A stretch of DNA of 64,000 bases, taken from positions 60,269 through 124,268 of the forward strand of contig NZ_PNEC01000017.1 of NCBI RefSeq assembly GCF_005886345.1. The letters run 5' to 3'. Below the pieces are notes generated by a model, which saw only the letters and a list, made by a program, of their open reading frames with translations, was not told the DNA's origin and did not search any database. Positions 44,917 to 54,665 of the stretch are shown in pieces. The position numbers and the translations under genes are program-made. Source of the DNA: Pseudoalteromonas phenolica (lineage in GTDB: Bacteria; Pseudomonadota; Gammaproteobacteria; Enterobacterales; Alteromonadaceae). Numbering within the stretch: position 1 is the first letter of the stretch; each line of letters opens with the position of its first letter.

Positions 44917-45244
44917 GTGATTAAAGACAATATTATTCAGTGGCTAAGTGATGAGAAATAGAGTGAGACGTGCCCCGAAACCACAAGACAATGCTTATAT
45001 TCAGGAAGTACTGAGTGCCTTGAAATCTAATCCTGAAAAAATCGAGATATTGGCGCGTAATTGTGATGAATATAAGCAGCAAATGCATTTGAAACGCGGG
45101 TTTTTAAGGGCCATTGAGCGTCTTGAATGGGTGCTCCATGCCAGCAAAGATATCGAACAATTTGAAAAATCGATACTGGCCGATGACTATATCGGTGAAG
45201 TGATCAGACGCTATCCGCTCTTGTTTAAGGGTATAAAGAGTTAA
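44917..45244 (+). CDS. Small hypothetical protein, apparently interrupted near its N terminus
   Basis: A GTG at 44917 with a strong GGAGG site reads MIKDNIIQWLSDEK and stops at 44961. An overlapping frame open from the GTG at 44948 (no ribosome site) gives 98 residues (NRVRRAPKPQDNAYIQEVLSAL...) rich in charged helices. Dropping one A from the GAAATAG at 44954-44960 fuses them into one ~108-aa protein that reads naturally. So either the gene carries a one-base insertion, the sequence has an error, or the first frame is a translated leader. No family recognised. It is divergent from the exporter operon and shares the GGAC-rich region. Confidence 0.55.
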
Positions 45245-45325
45245 AGGGATAAAGGGCTAAGGTTTAAAAGTGATAGGCATAAAGAGCTAGGTGGATACAG
45301 AGTATGATTGATAAAAGTTAGAGGC

Positions 45326-45856
45326 CTAAATTACTTCATGTTTTAACACACCATATGTAAAGCAGTCTGTTGTGCCAGAAGGAAGCATTAAATTATTTCT
45401 GAGCCTTCCTTCTCTTTTCATCCCCAGCTTTTCCATGAGTTTCCACGAGGCTATGTTATCTACAGCGCAAATCGCGTTAAGTTTGTTAAGTTTGAACTGA
45501 GTAAAGACTTCTTTGATTAAAGCGTTAGCGGCTTCAAACGCATAGCCTTTACCTTGATACTTGCCAGCTAATCTATATCCAATTTCACCACATTGATGCT
45601 CGACAGAAACAAACTTGAACATCAGCTCACCAAGTAACTGGCGGCTTTCTTTACACTCAATCGCAAGTATTAACCTCTCGCCTTCTTTGCCTTTCCAAGG
45701 TAATTGAGCTTGCGCAATCCGCGCTTGTGCATCAGCAAGGGTTGCTGGCTTGCCAATAAAGCGTGAAGTAAATGGATCGCTTCTATGTGCTAATACTGCC
45801 TCTAAATCAGAGACTTTAAGTCGACGTATAATCAATCTTTTTGTAGTGAATTCCAT
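45326..45856 (-). CDS. GNAT acetyltransferase, RimJ/RimL type
   Basis: The 176-aa product has the opening TKRLIIRRLKVSDLEAVLAHR and the acetyl-CoA loop region GEIGYRLAGKYQGKGYAFEAANALI, followed by LNKLNAICAVDNIASWKLMEKLGMKREG, a RimJ/RimL-like pattern. It would acetylate an N terminus, amino sugar or small amine; the substrate is unknown. It begins 6 bp after the MFS exporter gene, so the two are co-transcribed, which may point to a detoxification pair. Confidence 0.9.
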   Translation of the reverse strand: MEFTTKRLIIRRLKVSDLEAVLAHRSDPFTSRFIGKPATLADAQARIAQAQLPWKGKEGERLILAIECKESRQLLGELMFKFVSVEHQCGEIGYRLAGKYQGKGYAFEAANALIKEVFTQFKLNKLNAICAVDNIASWKLMEKLGMKREGRLRNNLMLPSGTTDCFTYGVLKHEVI

Positions 45857-45862
45857 TTATCT

Positions 45863-47059
45863 TTATCTCTGACATAGGGTTAGGTTTAATGATAGTTTTT
45901 TCCAGCAAAGCCATAGCACAATTGAGCAAGTTAGTACGATAAGAGGCAATATATGTTGGCTGCTAAATAAAATAACATTAGTCAGCCAAGCTAAGGCCGT
46001 GAAAAATAATAACTCTATTGCGCCTACTAGCGCATTAGCTGAGCCGGCTTTCTCTGGTTGTAGTAAGCCAATGATGTGCATATAACTTGGAAAATATGCG
46101 CCAAACACCATCATGATGAGTGTATAGGCAAACAACATGACTAGTGCACTGATGTGGCTGAATTCAAAAATAAACGCAGCTATTGGCAGAGCAGGCCAGA
46201 GCAATTTGACGATTTTCATATAGCTCATACGCTTTTGCATTATTTTTGCTAAAGATGAACCGACTAACAAGCCCGCCATGGGTAACATCATCGCGTAACC
46301 AATTTGATCTGTATTAAACTGAAACTGTGCTTGTAAATAAAAAGGTAAATACAGCTGAATAGTTAAATATAGATAAGTAGGTAACCACTTAAAATTAGCC
46401 AGTAAAATTAAATTTTTATCTTGTAACAGGGATTTATAAAGACTCGCAAGTGCGCTAGGGCGTATTGATTGCGCTGCGTTCTTTTCAGATTTAGGTAAAA
46501 CCATAAATCCTAGCCACAACACTAATGCGAAATGAAGCACCATGATAAAAGACAACCCCTGCCAATTAATAAGTTGCGCGAGTGTGCCTGCAATCATAGG
46601 TGAAAGTATTGCAGTGACTGAGGCTGCCATAGCAAGACTTGCCATTGCACTTTTTAATTTCGCGCCAGTTAAATACTGGGCTAGTAATGTTCTACTAATC
46701 AAAACCGGCGAAGCTGAGCCTATCCCTTGTAAAACTCGGCCTAGCAGAAATTGCCAATTTGACTCCGCAAAACCACATATTAACGTGCCTGCTACTAAAA
46801 TGAGTTGTCCAGCGATGAGAATTTTTCTATCACCGTATTTATCTCTTAAAGGCCCTGCTATCAACTGGGTTAGCCCAAGCGTGATGAAGAAACTCACTAT
46901 CACCGCTTGGCTGGCACTTGAACTTAAAGCTAGATCTGCTGCTATGTCTGGTAAAACAGGCATATAAAGCTGGCTTGCAAACTGAGAGCAAGACATCAAT
47001 AGCACCGCTAGAAATACAATCGAAGACATAACTTTTCTTAAAAAAGTAAACAGACGCAT
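45863..47059 (-). CDS. MFS drug exporter, Bcr/CflA type
   Basis: The 398-aa product has 12 predicted membrane segments, motif A-like GPLRDKYGDRKILIAGQ between segments 2 and 3, and motif C region GRVLQGIGSASPVLISR, typical of Bcr/CflA proton-drug antiporters. A start at 47029 would shorten it by ten residues. It is divergent from a LysR regulator across ~70 bp, the standard layout for an exporter controlled by its own regulator. Confidence 0.88.
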   Translation of the reverse strand: MRLFTFLRKVMSSIVFLAVLLMSCSQFASQLYMPVLPDIAADLALSSSASQAVIVSFFITLGLTQLIAGPLRDKYGDRKILIAGQLILVAGTLICGFAESNWQFLLGRVLQGIGSASPVLISRTLLAQYLTGAKLKSAMASLAMAASVTAILSPMIAGTLAQLINWQGLSFIMVLHFALVLWLGFMVLPKSEKNAAQSIRPSALASLYKSLLQDKNLILLANFKWLPTYLYLTIQLYLPFYLQAQFQFNTDQIGYAMMLPMAGLLVGSSLAKIMQKRMSYMKIVKLLWPALPIAAFIFEFSHISALVMLFAYTLIMMVFGAYFPSYMHIIGLLQPEKAGSANALVGAIELLFFTALAWLTNVILFSSQHILPLIVLTCSIVLWLCWKKLSLNLTLCQR

Positions 47060-47131
47060 AAAATACTGGCTTTTTACTTTCTTAAAAATAGGGTAATAAT
47101 AAAAATACTGATTCCTAACAGGAAATAATAA

Positions 47132-48022
47132 ATGGATTGGCTATCAGCAGTTAAAAGCTTTGAGCTTGTCGCCAAAACAAACAGTTTTACATCAGCTGCC
47201 GAACAGCAAGGTATTTCTGCTTCAGCGATGAGTAAACGAATTGATTGGTTAGAGAAGCAATTAGCAACCAGTTTATTTGTGAGAACCACTCGACAAGTAA
47301 GCCTAACCGAATCAGGACAAGGTTTTCTGCAAAAAGCTTCACCTTGGCTTGAGCAATTTGATGCCATGCTGGAGTCAGTAAAAAGTGCTCATGAAGAGCC
47401 ACAAGGTGTGCTAAAAGTCGCGGCAACGCAAGCTGTTGGTAGCTCATTGTTAATGCCAAACATAGAGCGGTTCTTACAAAAATATCCAAAAATGTCGGTG
47501 CAATTAAACGTGCTTATTCCAGGTAATGATCCTGATTTAAATCATGATTTAGTGATCACTCGATATCATGAAGAGTTCGACTCTGTATCACATAAAGGCA
47601 CGCACTTAATTGATTATCAAATGAGTGTGTTCGCTGCACCAAGCTATTTAGAAAAACACCCACCCATTGATACAGTAGAAGATCTAGCTCAGCACAAGAT
47701 GTTGCTCAATAACTATTATCAGCAAAAGGGCGGCATTTTACTTGAAAATGGCGAGTTCGTTGCTTTCTCGAACTATAACTTTGTGTCAGAAAATCTTGAT
47801 GCAATTCTGAAAGCCGCCATACAAGGTATGGGTCTAATATTCATTTCTCCAAACTATGTCGAGAGAGAGCTAGATATGGGCGTGTTAGCGCCTGTTTTAC
47901 CTTGCGTGAAAAGCGAAGTTAATCGTTTGTGGGCGTATTACCCAAAGACAAGTTTTACACCTTTAAAGACAAGGTTGTTTATCGATAATTTAAAACAGCA
48001 GATGAAGGGGTTTAGGTTGTGA
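47132..48022 (+). CDS. LysR-family transcriptional regulator
   Basis: The 296-aa product has an N-terminal winged HTH (FELVAKTNSFTSAAEQQGISASAMSKRIDWLEKQL, residues ~8-42, in family pattern) and a substrate-binding domain (~90-290). It most likely regulates the divergent MFS/GNAT operon; LysR proteins commonly activate a divergent neighbour when a small ligand binds. It is followed by a hairpin at 48062-48081. Confidence 0.92.
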   Translation: MDWLSAVKSFELVAKTNSFTSAAEQQGISASAMSKRIDWLEKQLATSLFVRTTRQVSLTESGQGFLQKASPWLEQFDAMLESVKSAHEEPQGVLKVAATQAVGSSLLMPNIERFLQKYPKMSVQLNVLIPGNDPDLNHDLVITRYHEEFDSVSHKGTHLIDYQMSVFAAPSYLEKHPPIDTVEDLAQHKMLLNNYYQQKGGILLENGEFVAFSNYNFVSENLDAILKAAIQGMGLIFISPNYVERELDMGVLAPVLPCVKSEVNRLWAYYPKTSFTPLKTRLFIDNLKQQMKGFRL

Positions 48023-48061
48023 CAAACTGTAGAAAATAGATTGCTGAAATTCTGTGTTAAA

Positions 48062-48081
48062 GCGGGTAATTTAATACCCGC
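48062..48081. terminator. Hairpin terminator between convergent genes
   Basis: GCGGGTA pairs with TACCCGC around ATTTAA. It lies between the LysR gene and the convergent lipoprotein gene; the following ATTTGTTC is only moderately T-rich. Confidence 0.65.
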
Positions 48082-48116
48082 ATTTGTTCTGTAGCTTAGA
48101 TCTCTTTTAATAAAAA

Positions 48117-50978
48117 TTAATCGAATCTTTTTTGAAGGATAATATTATAAGTATCTAATCCACTTTGTTTCTCATTGACTGTAATTGTATACGTACCATC
48201 ATGATGCTTGATAATACCTATTACATTAGAGTACTCGTTAAAGTCAGTTAAGGGTTGTTCTGAAATAACTTCCAGCTTCTCATTATAAGTTTTTAATATA
48301 ACTCCATTAGATTGGCCACAAGCAACTATAAAGTGTCCGTCAATAATTTGAGTCATAGCATCTGTTGAAAAAGTGTTGTAATCACTTTGATATGAAACTT
48401 CTTGACCTTGTTGGTTAACAACCGTTAGCGCAGTTGCAGGCACTTGTTCTCCTATCAGCAGGTAGTTACCATTTTCTAGTTCACGTATATATTTATTGCT
48501 TGCCGATTTGCCTTCGCCAGTGTTGTGATATGACATCAAAGCTTCTAGGTTTTGATCTAGCACTTGAATGAATGCACCATACCTCCAGTACTCTTCAGAT
48601 TTGGCTTCCTTAGGCATTGTATCTCCAAATAAAATTAAATTGCCTGATTTTGAAGTTGACAATCTAGATTTTATAACTGAAATATTCGAATCAATTTCAG
48701 GCAAATTGATTGCATCAGATACCGAATAATTTTCAAAATTCAATTTGTGTATTGTTTGCTGAGTTAAATTACTGAAATAAAAATGAACAGCGAATACACC
48801 ATTATTTGTTTCTGTGACACTGTCAAACCACCCAGCCTGTTTATCTTTAGGCAAATCGTGTAAAAACTCACCCACCTTTTGACCTTGTTTATCTAGATGT
48901 AATATGTAGGCATTGTTTTTATCTGAGGCCATGCCTAATGCGAGGAAGGTGCCATCAGACAATTCATAAATATTGCGTAGAGATGAAAAGCTATAATTGT
49001 CCTTTAATTCCAACTCCCAATCTACTTCGCCAAACTGGTTTACTTTGATTATCCATCGTTTGTTTTCAGTACTTTTTACCGCAAGAATAAGGTAGCCGTT
49101 ATCTGAAGTTGCAATCGTTTTAGTGGCAATCTCGTGATTATTATCACCGAAGGTACGTTTGAAAATACCAGCTTCAATTTCTTTTGTTTCACTCCATGCC
49201 CCAGTAACAGATTGAGGGTTTATAGTTCGTACTCGCCAAAAGTATTTTCCAGGCTCTTGTTCTATTTTGTAGTCCTGTGACTCTGATAAAATAACATCAT
49301 CCACAACAATACTTTGAAAACGCTCATCAATACTTACTTGAACTTGGTAGCTATGAGCAAAGTCAACTGCTTGCCAGTTTAAAGTAATGGGTTTCAGAGT
49401 GTTATCTGTAAATTCTAATGTGTGATCTAATTGGCTAGGTGCATCAAGAACAGAATTATTTACTGTGATTGAAAAACCAGACAGATCAGTTGTATCAGTC
49501 CCATCTGAAACAGAAATAATAATATCAGAGTAAAGCCCTGCATCTTCATTTCCAGGTTGTCCCATAAGCTGTCCATTTTTTGGATCTAAGCTTAACCAAG
49601 TCGGCAGGTTTTTTACTTCAAATGATAAAGTGTCATTGTCTAGGTCAGAAGCTATAGGTTTAAATTCATAGTATTCATTTGCAGTAATAGTGTTTGAAGG
49701 GGTTCCTTCAATTAAGGGGGCATCATTAACAGGTACAATCGTTAAATTATATGCAATTTCTTCACTTATTATATTTCCCTGCATTAACTTTATTGTGAAT
49801 CTATCTTGGCCAAAGAAGTGTGCATTAGGTGAATAAGTAATATTGGGGAACTCGCCACTTACTTTGCCAAATTTAGATTGAGTAATAATACTTAAACTTA
49901 TGGGGCTATTTGTACCTAAAGGGTTATTTGTTTCAATTGAGATATTAATATCAGAATCTTCTTCTAATGAAATATCTTTGTCCGTAAGATTAAAATCTGA
50001 AATAAAAGGGCTTAAATCGTTTTCATCAACAATTCCGTCATTGTCATCATCATCATCTTTAATATTTGGTAGTCCATCTAGGTCACTGTCTAAAAGTTCG
50101 TTAATGTCTGGTACAGAGTTTATTAGGTTACCTTCGATCCAACTTAACAGAGTTTCTTGAACTTGAGTGGGATTAATCTGTTTTTGACTCTCTTTCAGAC
50201 TAACTAATGTTTCATTATCGTCAATGTTTCCGTCAGCTCCAAAGTCTTGCTCAAGTTTGTTTAATATTGCGGTGAGTTCTGCATCTGGAGAAGTGTTTCT
50301 ATCACTTGAGACATCAATTGCATGCTGGTAAAAAATAGATGATAGCGTAAGTAAATATGCACTAGAGAATGGATCATTAGAGTTGAGAATAGAAAGCTTT
50401 GAAAAGTCGACGTTATTTGTGTTTGCAATGACTTTATTAAAGTTAACCGTAAATTCTTGTTCGGCCTGTTCTATAGCTTTCTCGAAATCAGATTCCCCAT
50501 TTTTGATCAGTTCTAAAACACGATTACTTGTTAAATGTGTGATGATATTGATATTTGCATTTTGTTCTTGTGCATCATTTGCTTTATAAATGCTTCTTAA
50601 TGTTATTATGCCCTTTGATAACTCACCAGTAATTTCATTTCTATAGTAGCCTGATGCTGTAATTTGTAGGTTTGAATCTGCTGGCACTTTGAAATTAAAG
50701 TTACCAAAATTATCTTTTGTATTTGTAACTATTGTTGAATCAGTATGCTCTCCTTGCTCGTTGAGCACGTTAACGGTAACTGATGAGCCAATAACAAAGG
50801 GTCCTTTCTCAACGCTGCCATAAATTTTAATATCTTCCTTTGAAGTGTCAGTAGATTGAGTGTAATTAGCGGTAATGGGTTGTTTATTTTCACTATTATG
50901 CTCAGAGTTGCCTCCTCCACAAGCCGTTAAGCTAAAAATACAGGTGAGAAACAGGAGTTTGTAATTTATGTTTTTCAT
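48117..50978 (-). CDS. Large surface lipoprotein with calcium-loop and Ig-like domains, copy B
   Basis: The 953-aa product has lipobox LTAC (GGGN follows). Segments in order: a carboxypeptidase-regulatory-like domain (~50-120, GSVEKGPFVIGSSVTVNV), a helical domain to ~290, an Asp-rich thrombospondin-3-like calcium loop (~297-325, DSDLDGLPN and DDDDDNDGIVDEND), a cadherin-like region, a putative-Ig (He_PIG) domain (~420-510), an FnIII-like domain (~520-610), and a C-terminal propeller-like repeat region (WIIKVNQFGEVDWE style). No catalytic motif is seen; adhesion or matrix binding is likely. It is a tandem paralogue of the gene at 51074-53941, 95 bp upstream. Confidence 0.8.
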   Translation of the reverse strand: MKNINYKLLFLTCIFSLTACGGGNSEHNSENKQPITANYTQSTDTSKEDIKIYGSVEKGPFVIGSSVTVNVLNEQGEHTDSTIVTNTKDNFGNFNFKVPADSNLQITASGYYRNEITGELSKGIITLRSIYKANDAQEQNANINIITHLTSNRVLELIKNGESDFEKAIEQAEQEFTVNFNKVIANTNNVDFSKLSILNSNDPFSSAYLLTLSSIFYQHAIDVSSDRNTSPDAELTAILNKLEQDFGADGNIDDNETLVSLKESQKQINPTQVQETLLSWIEGNLINSVPDINELLDSDLDGLPNIKDDDDDNDGIVDENDLSPFISDFNLTDKDISLEEDSDINISIETNNPLGTNSPISLSIITQSKFGKVSGEFPNITYSPNAHFFGQDRFTIKLMQGNIISEEIAYNLTIVPVNDAPLIEGTPSNTITANEYYEFKPIASDLDNDTLSFEVKNLPTWLSLDPKNGQLMGQPGNEDAGLYSDIIISVSDGTDTTDLSGFSITVNNSVLDAPSQLDHTLEFTDNTLKPITLNWQAVDFAHSYQVQVSIDERFQSIVVDDVILSESQDYKIEQEPGKYFWRVRTINPQSVTGAWSETKEIEAGIFKRTFGDNNHEIATKTIATSDNGYLILAVKSTENKRWIIKVNQFGEVDWELELKDNYSFSSLRNIYELSDGTFLALGMASDKNNAYILHLDKQGQKVGEFLHDLPKDKQAGWFDSVTETNNGVFAVHFYFSNLTQQTIHKLNFENYSVSDAINLPEIDSNISVIKSRLSTSKSGNLILFGDTMPKEAKSEEYWRYGAFIQVLDQNLEALMSYHNTGEGKSASNKYIRELENGNYLLIGEQVPATALTVVNQQGQEVSYQSDYNTFSTDAMTQIIDGHFIVACGQSNGVILKTYNEKLEVISEQPLTDFNEYSNVIGIIKHHDGTYTITVNEKQSGLDTYNIILQKRFD

Positions 50979-51073
50979 TATCTTTCTCAGGTTATTTTAC
51001 GCGAATAGCCTATAAAATTGCTTAATCAGTTAAAGCTCTTAAGGGCCAACAATCACTTGTTAGCCCATTTTAC

Positions 51074-53941
51074 TTACTTTTTAATTAGCGTGATTTCTTT
51101 ATCTGTTCTCCAAGTGAAAATATTAAATGTACTTGTGCCATCAGAGTTTCTTAGCCAAGAACGAATAATTGAGTTTTCAAATGAGAGTTGGTGGTTGACC
51201 TCTTCAATCTGCTTCAAATTAGTGTCAAATTTGAATGAAGTTAATGTGTTATTTGTGTTTATACTTGGGATCCAAAAGTGCCCAGATTCTTCTGGAAGAA
51301 TATTCCGGTTACTGTTAAATATATTGGTAAATTCTCTTTGAGATATTGTATTACCTTTACTGTCAATGGTGGCGATTGCAGCAGCGCTAAGCTCAAATGA
51401 ACCATTACCTAATACAACAAAACTACCATCATTTAATTCAACAACATCATGAAAACTTGAAATCACAAATTGATTTTCGTTGCTCCAAAATAGCTCTACA
51501 TTCAAATCTAAGTCTAAAACTTGGATATATGCCCCTTTTGTTTGGTAGCCAGACTCAGTTAACTCTAAATCACCAGCGACTAATAGATTATTGTCGTTGG
51601 TCTTTTTTAAAGTCTTAGGTGAAAGTACAACACCACTAACCTCAGGAATGGGTTTTGGTGCTGTAACTTCGCCTGTTTCAGATGAAACAGTATGTATGAA
51701 TGCTTTATCCCACGAACAAAAGTTATCTTCACATTTCCACAGTTGGCTTAAAACATAAATTGTATTTTCTAACTCTAAAACTGAAGCAAAATCAAATCTA
51801 TTGCTGTATTCTTCAGGCCGGTAATAAATCTCCCAGTCTAAGGTTCCCTCTGGAGAAAGCTTTAATGCAATCGCTTTATTTTGTGCCCAATCTTGGCCTA
51901 CAGCGATCAAAGAGTCATCATTTAATAAAATAATATCTCTAAGCCTATCTCTTCCTTGCCCTACAGAGAAGTATTGCCATACAACTTCTCCGTTGCTGTC
52001 TACTTTGAAGATCCAATCGTCTTCCCCTTGTCCATTTGGTAATAGGTCATTAGAGGCTGTTGTCGCTAATGTTATAAAACCGCCATCTTTTGTAGGAATA
52101 GTTTTCTTAGAACTGTCTTGGCCAATACCACCAAACTTCTTGGTAAAAACACCAGCTTGAAGTGACATGATTTCGCTACTAAAACCTGTCTCACCATTTG
52201 GATTAACTGTACTTACTCTCCAATAATAATGATTTGGCTCTTTCTCTAAGGTGATACTGTTAGTTTCTATCGTCTCAGTCTGTAAGATTGTTCTAAAGTC
52301 TTCAAACAGAGAAATTTCTAAGGTGTAGCTTTTAGCAAAATCTACTTGCTCCCATTTTAACTTTATTTCTTGGAGCTTTTCTTTCGTTGAGCTTGTTTGC
52401 TGAAGATTGGTTGGTGCAGCGAGAGTTGAATAATGGACATCAATTGAAAAAGCAGGCAGTTGACTAGTCGTAGTGCCGTCACTGACAGACATTTGAATAT
52501 TACTATAAGTGGCAACCTGAGCATTTGTCGGAGTACCTTGAAGCATTCCTGTTGAAGAGTCTAGAGTAAGCCATTCAGGTAAATTCTCAACAGTAACAGT
52601 TAATTGACTGTCTTCAATATCTGAGATAGAAGGTGAAAAGGAATATTCATTATTGGCTATAATGTCTACTTCAGGCTGACCTTCTATGGTAGGGGCATCA
52701 TTAACGGCTTTAATATCTACGTTAATTGTAAAAGGTTTACTTTCAATACCATCTTGGAAAAGAGTGAGTGTAAATTTATCTTGTCCATTGAAGTCATTGA
52801 ATGGTGTGTAAGTAATCTCAGGGAAGTATCCTGAAAGTTCACCATTGGTGGGTCCTTTTACTTGAGTTGCGATAATTTTTACTTCATCGCCCAAAGGAGC
52901 ATTCGTTGTAAGATCAAGCGTAATACTTTCGTCTTCTAAAACCGAAATGTTTTTATCTTCAACAATAAAGTCAGCTAAATGTGGAGATGAATCATCTTCG
53001 TCAGCTATGCCGTCGTTGTCGTCATCGTTATCTTTATTATTTGCGATACCATCTAAGTCCGTATCTAAAAACTCATTGATATCTGGTACGGCATATTGTT
53101 CTTTACCAGTTACCCAATCAAAGAGGTTTTGCTGTACTTGTGAAGGGTCAATTAGTTTTTGAGTTTCTTTAATTGCTGTAAGCACATCTTGATTATCTAC
53201 CTTTCCATCAGTACCAAAATCGCTTTCTAATTCATTCAAAGCTACTGTTAATTCTGCATCTGCTGATGTTTGATTGCTTTTTGCGGTATTAATAGCATGT
53301 TGATAAAACATCGAAGATAGGGCCAATAAATATGCACTCGCTTCAGCATTTTCATCTTTATAAATAGATAGGCTTGCAAAATTTGCGTTGCTTGAGCTGC
53401 TGATTACGTTTTTAAAGTTTGTTGTAAACTCTTGTTCAGCTCGCTGAATTGCTTCTTCAAAGCTCGATTCACCGGCTTTGATTAATTCTAAAACTCGGTT
53501 GCTCGTTAAATGGGTAAGTAAATTTACATTCGCATTTTGTTTTTCTACTTCTGAGGCTTGGTAAATACTTCTTAAAGTTAATTCACCTTCAGATAAGCCT
53601 CCCGTTATTTCATTTCTATAATAACCAGAAGCTGAGATTTCAATTATGGAGCCCGCAGGAACCTTGAATTCAAAGTTACCAAGATCATCAGTGGTTTTAG
53701 TTACAATGGTTGAATCGGTGTTTTCGCCGTTTTCATTAAGAATATTAATTGTAACGGTTGACCCTATTACAAATGGCCCTTTCTCAACACTACCAACAAT
53801 CGTTATTTCTTTTTTTTGTGGTTGCGTGTTGCTTTGATCTTGTTTTACATCGTTTTGAGTCTCATTAGAATTACCACCGCCACACGCGGTTAACCCTAAC
53901 AATGCAACTAAGAGTAATGTTGCTTGGTTTGTTTTTTTCAC
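51074..53941 (-). CDS. Large surface lipoprotein with calcium-loop and Ig-like domains, copy A
   Basis: The 955-aa product has lipobox LTAC and the same domain order as copy B. The first ~300 residues are closely similar between the copies (for example GSVEKGPFVIGSTVTIN, SGYYRNEITG, LLTHLTSNRVLELIK), whereas the C-terminal propeller-like halves differ more. Selection or recombination thus seems to conserve the anchor half and vary the exposed half. It is probably first in a two-gene transcript. A surface-adhesion role is inferred from domain types only. Confidence 0.8.
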   Translation of the reverse strand: MKKTNQATLLLVALLGLTACGGGNSNETQNDVKQDQSNTQPQKKEITIVGSVEKGPFVIGSTVTINILNENGENTDSTIVTKTTDDLGNFEFKVPAGSIIEISASGYYRNEITGGLSEGELTLRSIYQASEVEKQNANVNLLTHLTSNRVLELIKAGESSFEEAIQRAEQEFTTNFKNVISSSSNANFASLSIYKDENAEASAYLLALSSMFYQHAINTAKSNQTSADAELTVALNELESDFGTDGKVDNQDVLTAIKETQKLIDPSQVQQNLFDWVTGKEQYAVPDINEFLDTDLDGIANNKDNDDDNDGIADEDDSSPHLADFIVEDKNISVLEDESITLDLTTNAPLGDEVKIIATQVKGPTNGELSGYFPEITYTPFNDFNGQDKFTLTLFQDGIESKPFTINVDIKAVNDAPTIEGQPEVDIIANNEYSFSPSISDIEDSQLTVTVENLPEWLTLDSSTGMLQGTPTNAQVATYSNIQMSVSDGTTTSQLPAFSIDVHYSTLAAPTNLQQTSSTKEKLQEIKLKWEQVDFAKSYTLEISLFEDFRTILQTETIETNSITLEKEPNHYYWRVSTVNPNGETGFSSEIMSLQAGVFTKKFGGIGQDSSKKTIPTKDGGFITLATTASNDLLPNGQGEDDWIFKVDSNGEVVWQYFSVGQGRDRLRDIILLNDDSLIAVGQDWAQNKAIALKLSPEGTLDWEIYYRPEEYSNRFDFASVLELENTIYVLSQLWKCEDNFCSWDKAFIHTVSSETGEVTAPKPIPEVSGVVLSPKTLKKTNDNNLLVAGDLELTESGYQTKGAYIQVLDLDLNVELFWSNENQFVISSFHDVVELNDGSFVVLGNGSFELSAAAIATIDSKGNTISQREFTNIFNSNRNILPEESGHFWIPSINTNNTLTSFKFDTNLKQIEEVNHQLSFENSIIRSWLRNSDGTSTFNIFTWRTDKEITLIKK

Positions 53942-54665
53942 AAAAAATCCTTATTTAATATTTTACGGGATTTTATTCAAAGAAGTATTTGGAGAAGAGC
54001 ACGTCACTGTGAATAAATCCCTAAATTGATTTTTGGCAGTAAACACATTTACTTAACAAGGAGTTTACTGCTGAAGTAATGTTATCAATTTAGGTAATTA
54101 AGCTCAACTTACGTTTAAGCATCGTTTGAAATGTCGATTGTTGTGAATTTTGGAGGGATTCCTAATTCAAGGCTGTTCACATATGTTTGGTAGTTTGGTT
54201 TTTGTGTTAAAGTTCTACTTTTAACATTTGGTTTTTTATGCGAAAGCACTTAGTTCTCCGCTTTTTCTTTTCTAAATTTTTTAATGGAATTTAAGGTTAT
54301 GAAAAATATAGCTTTTGTGATGACTAGTAAATAACATCAAGCTGGTCTGATGACTGTATTCTGTAAAGTTTTTTATTCAAATTAAAGCGTCTCTGATTAT
54401 GGTAAATCCGCATTTCTATTTATTCGACTTTAGTATATGCCTTTGTAAAATATAGAAATATTCATATAACCTTCATATTTGAACGCTTTTTGTTCAGTTT
54501 TAACTCTACTGCTGTTTATTTCTTGAGCGTGAAAATGTCGCAATGTTAAAACTTTGTAATTTTAAATTTATGTTCTAGACTGATTTCGATCCGTTAACGG
54601 GTACATCTGTAACTTATAAGTTAATTTAGTTAAAAAAATACAATAAATTTAATCAGGAACAAGTT
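53942..54665. other. Intergenic region, 724 bp, between divergent lipoprotein and chitinase genes
   Basis: AT-rich with no ORF of note. It must hold the promoters of both the lipoprotein pair and the chitin cluster. I see no GGAACGTTCC operator, so chitin genes appear separate from the LacI regulon. An AGGAAC site precedes the chitinase ATG. Confidence 0.4.
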
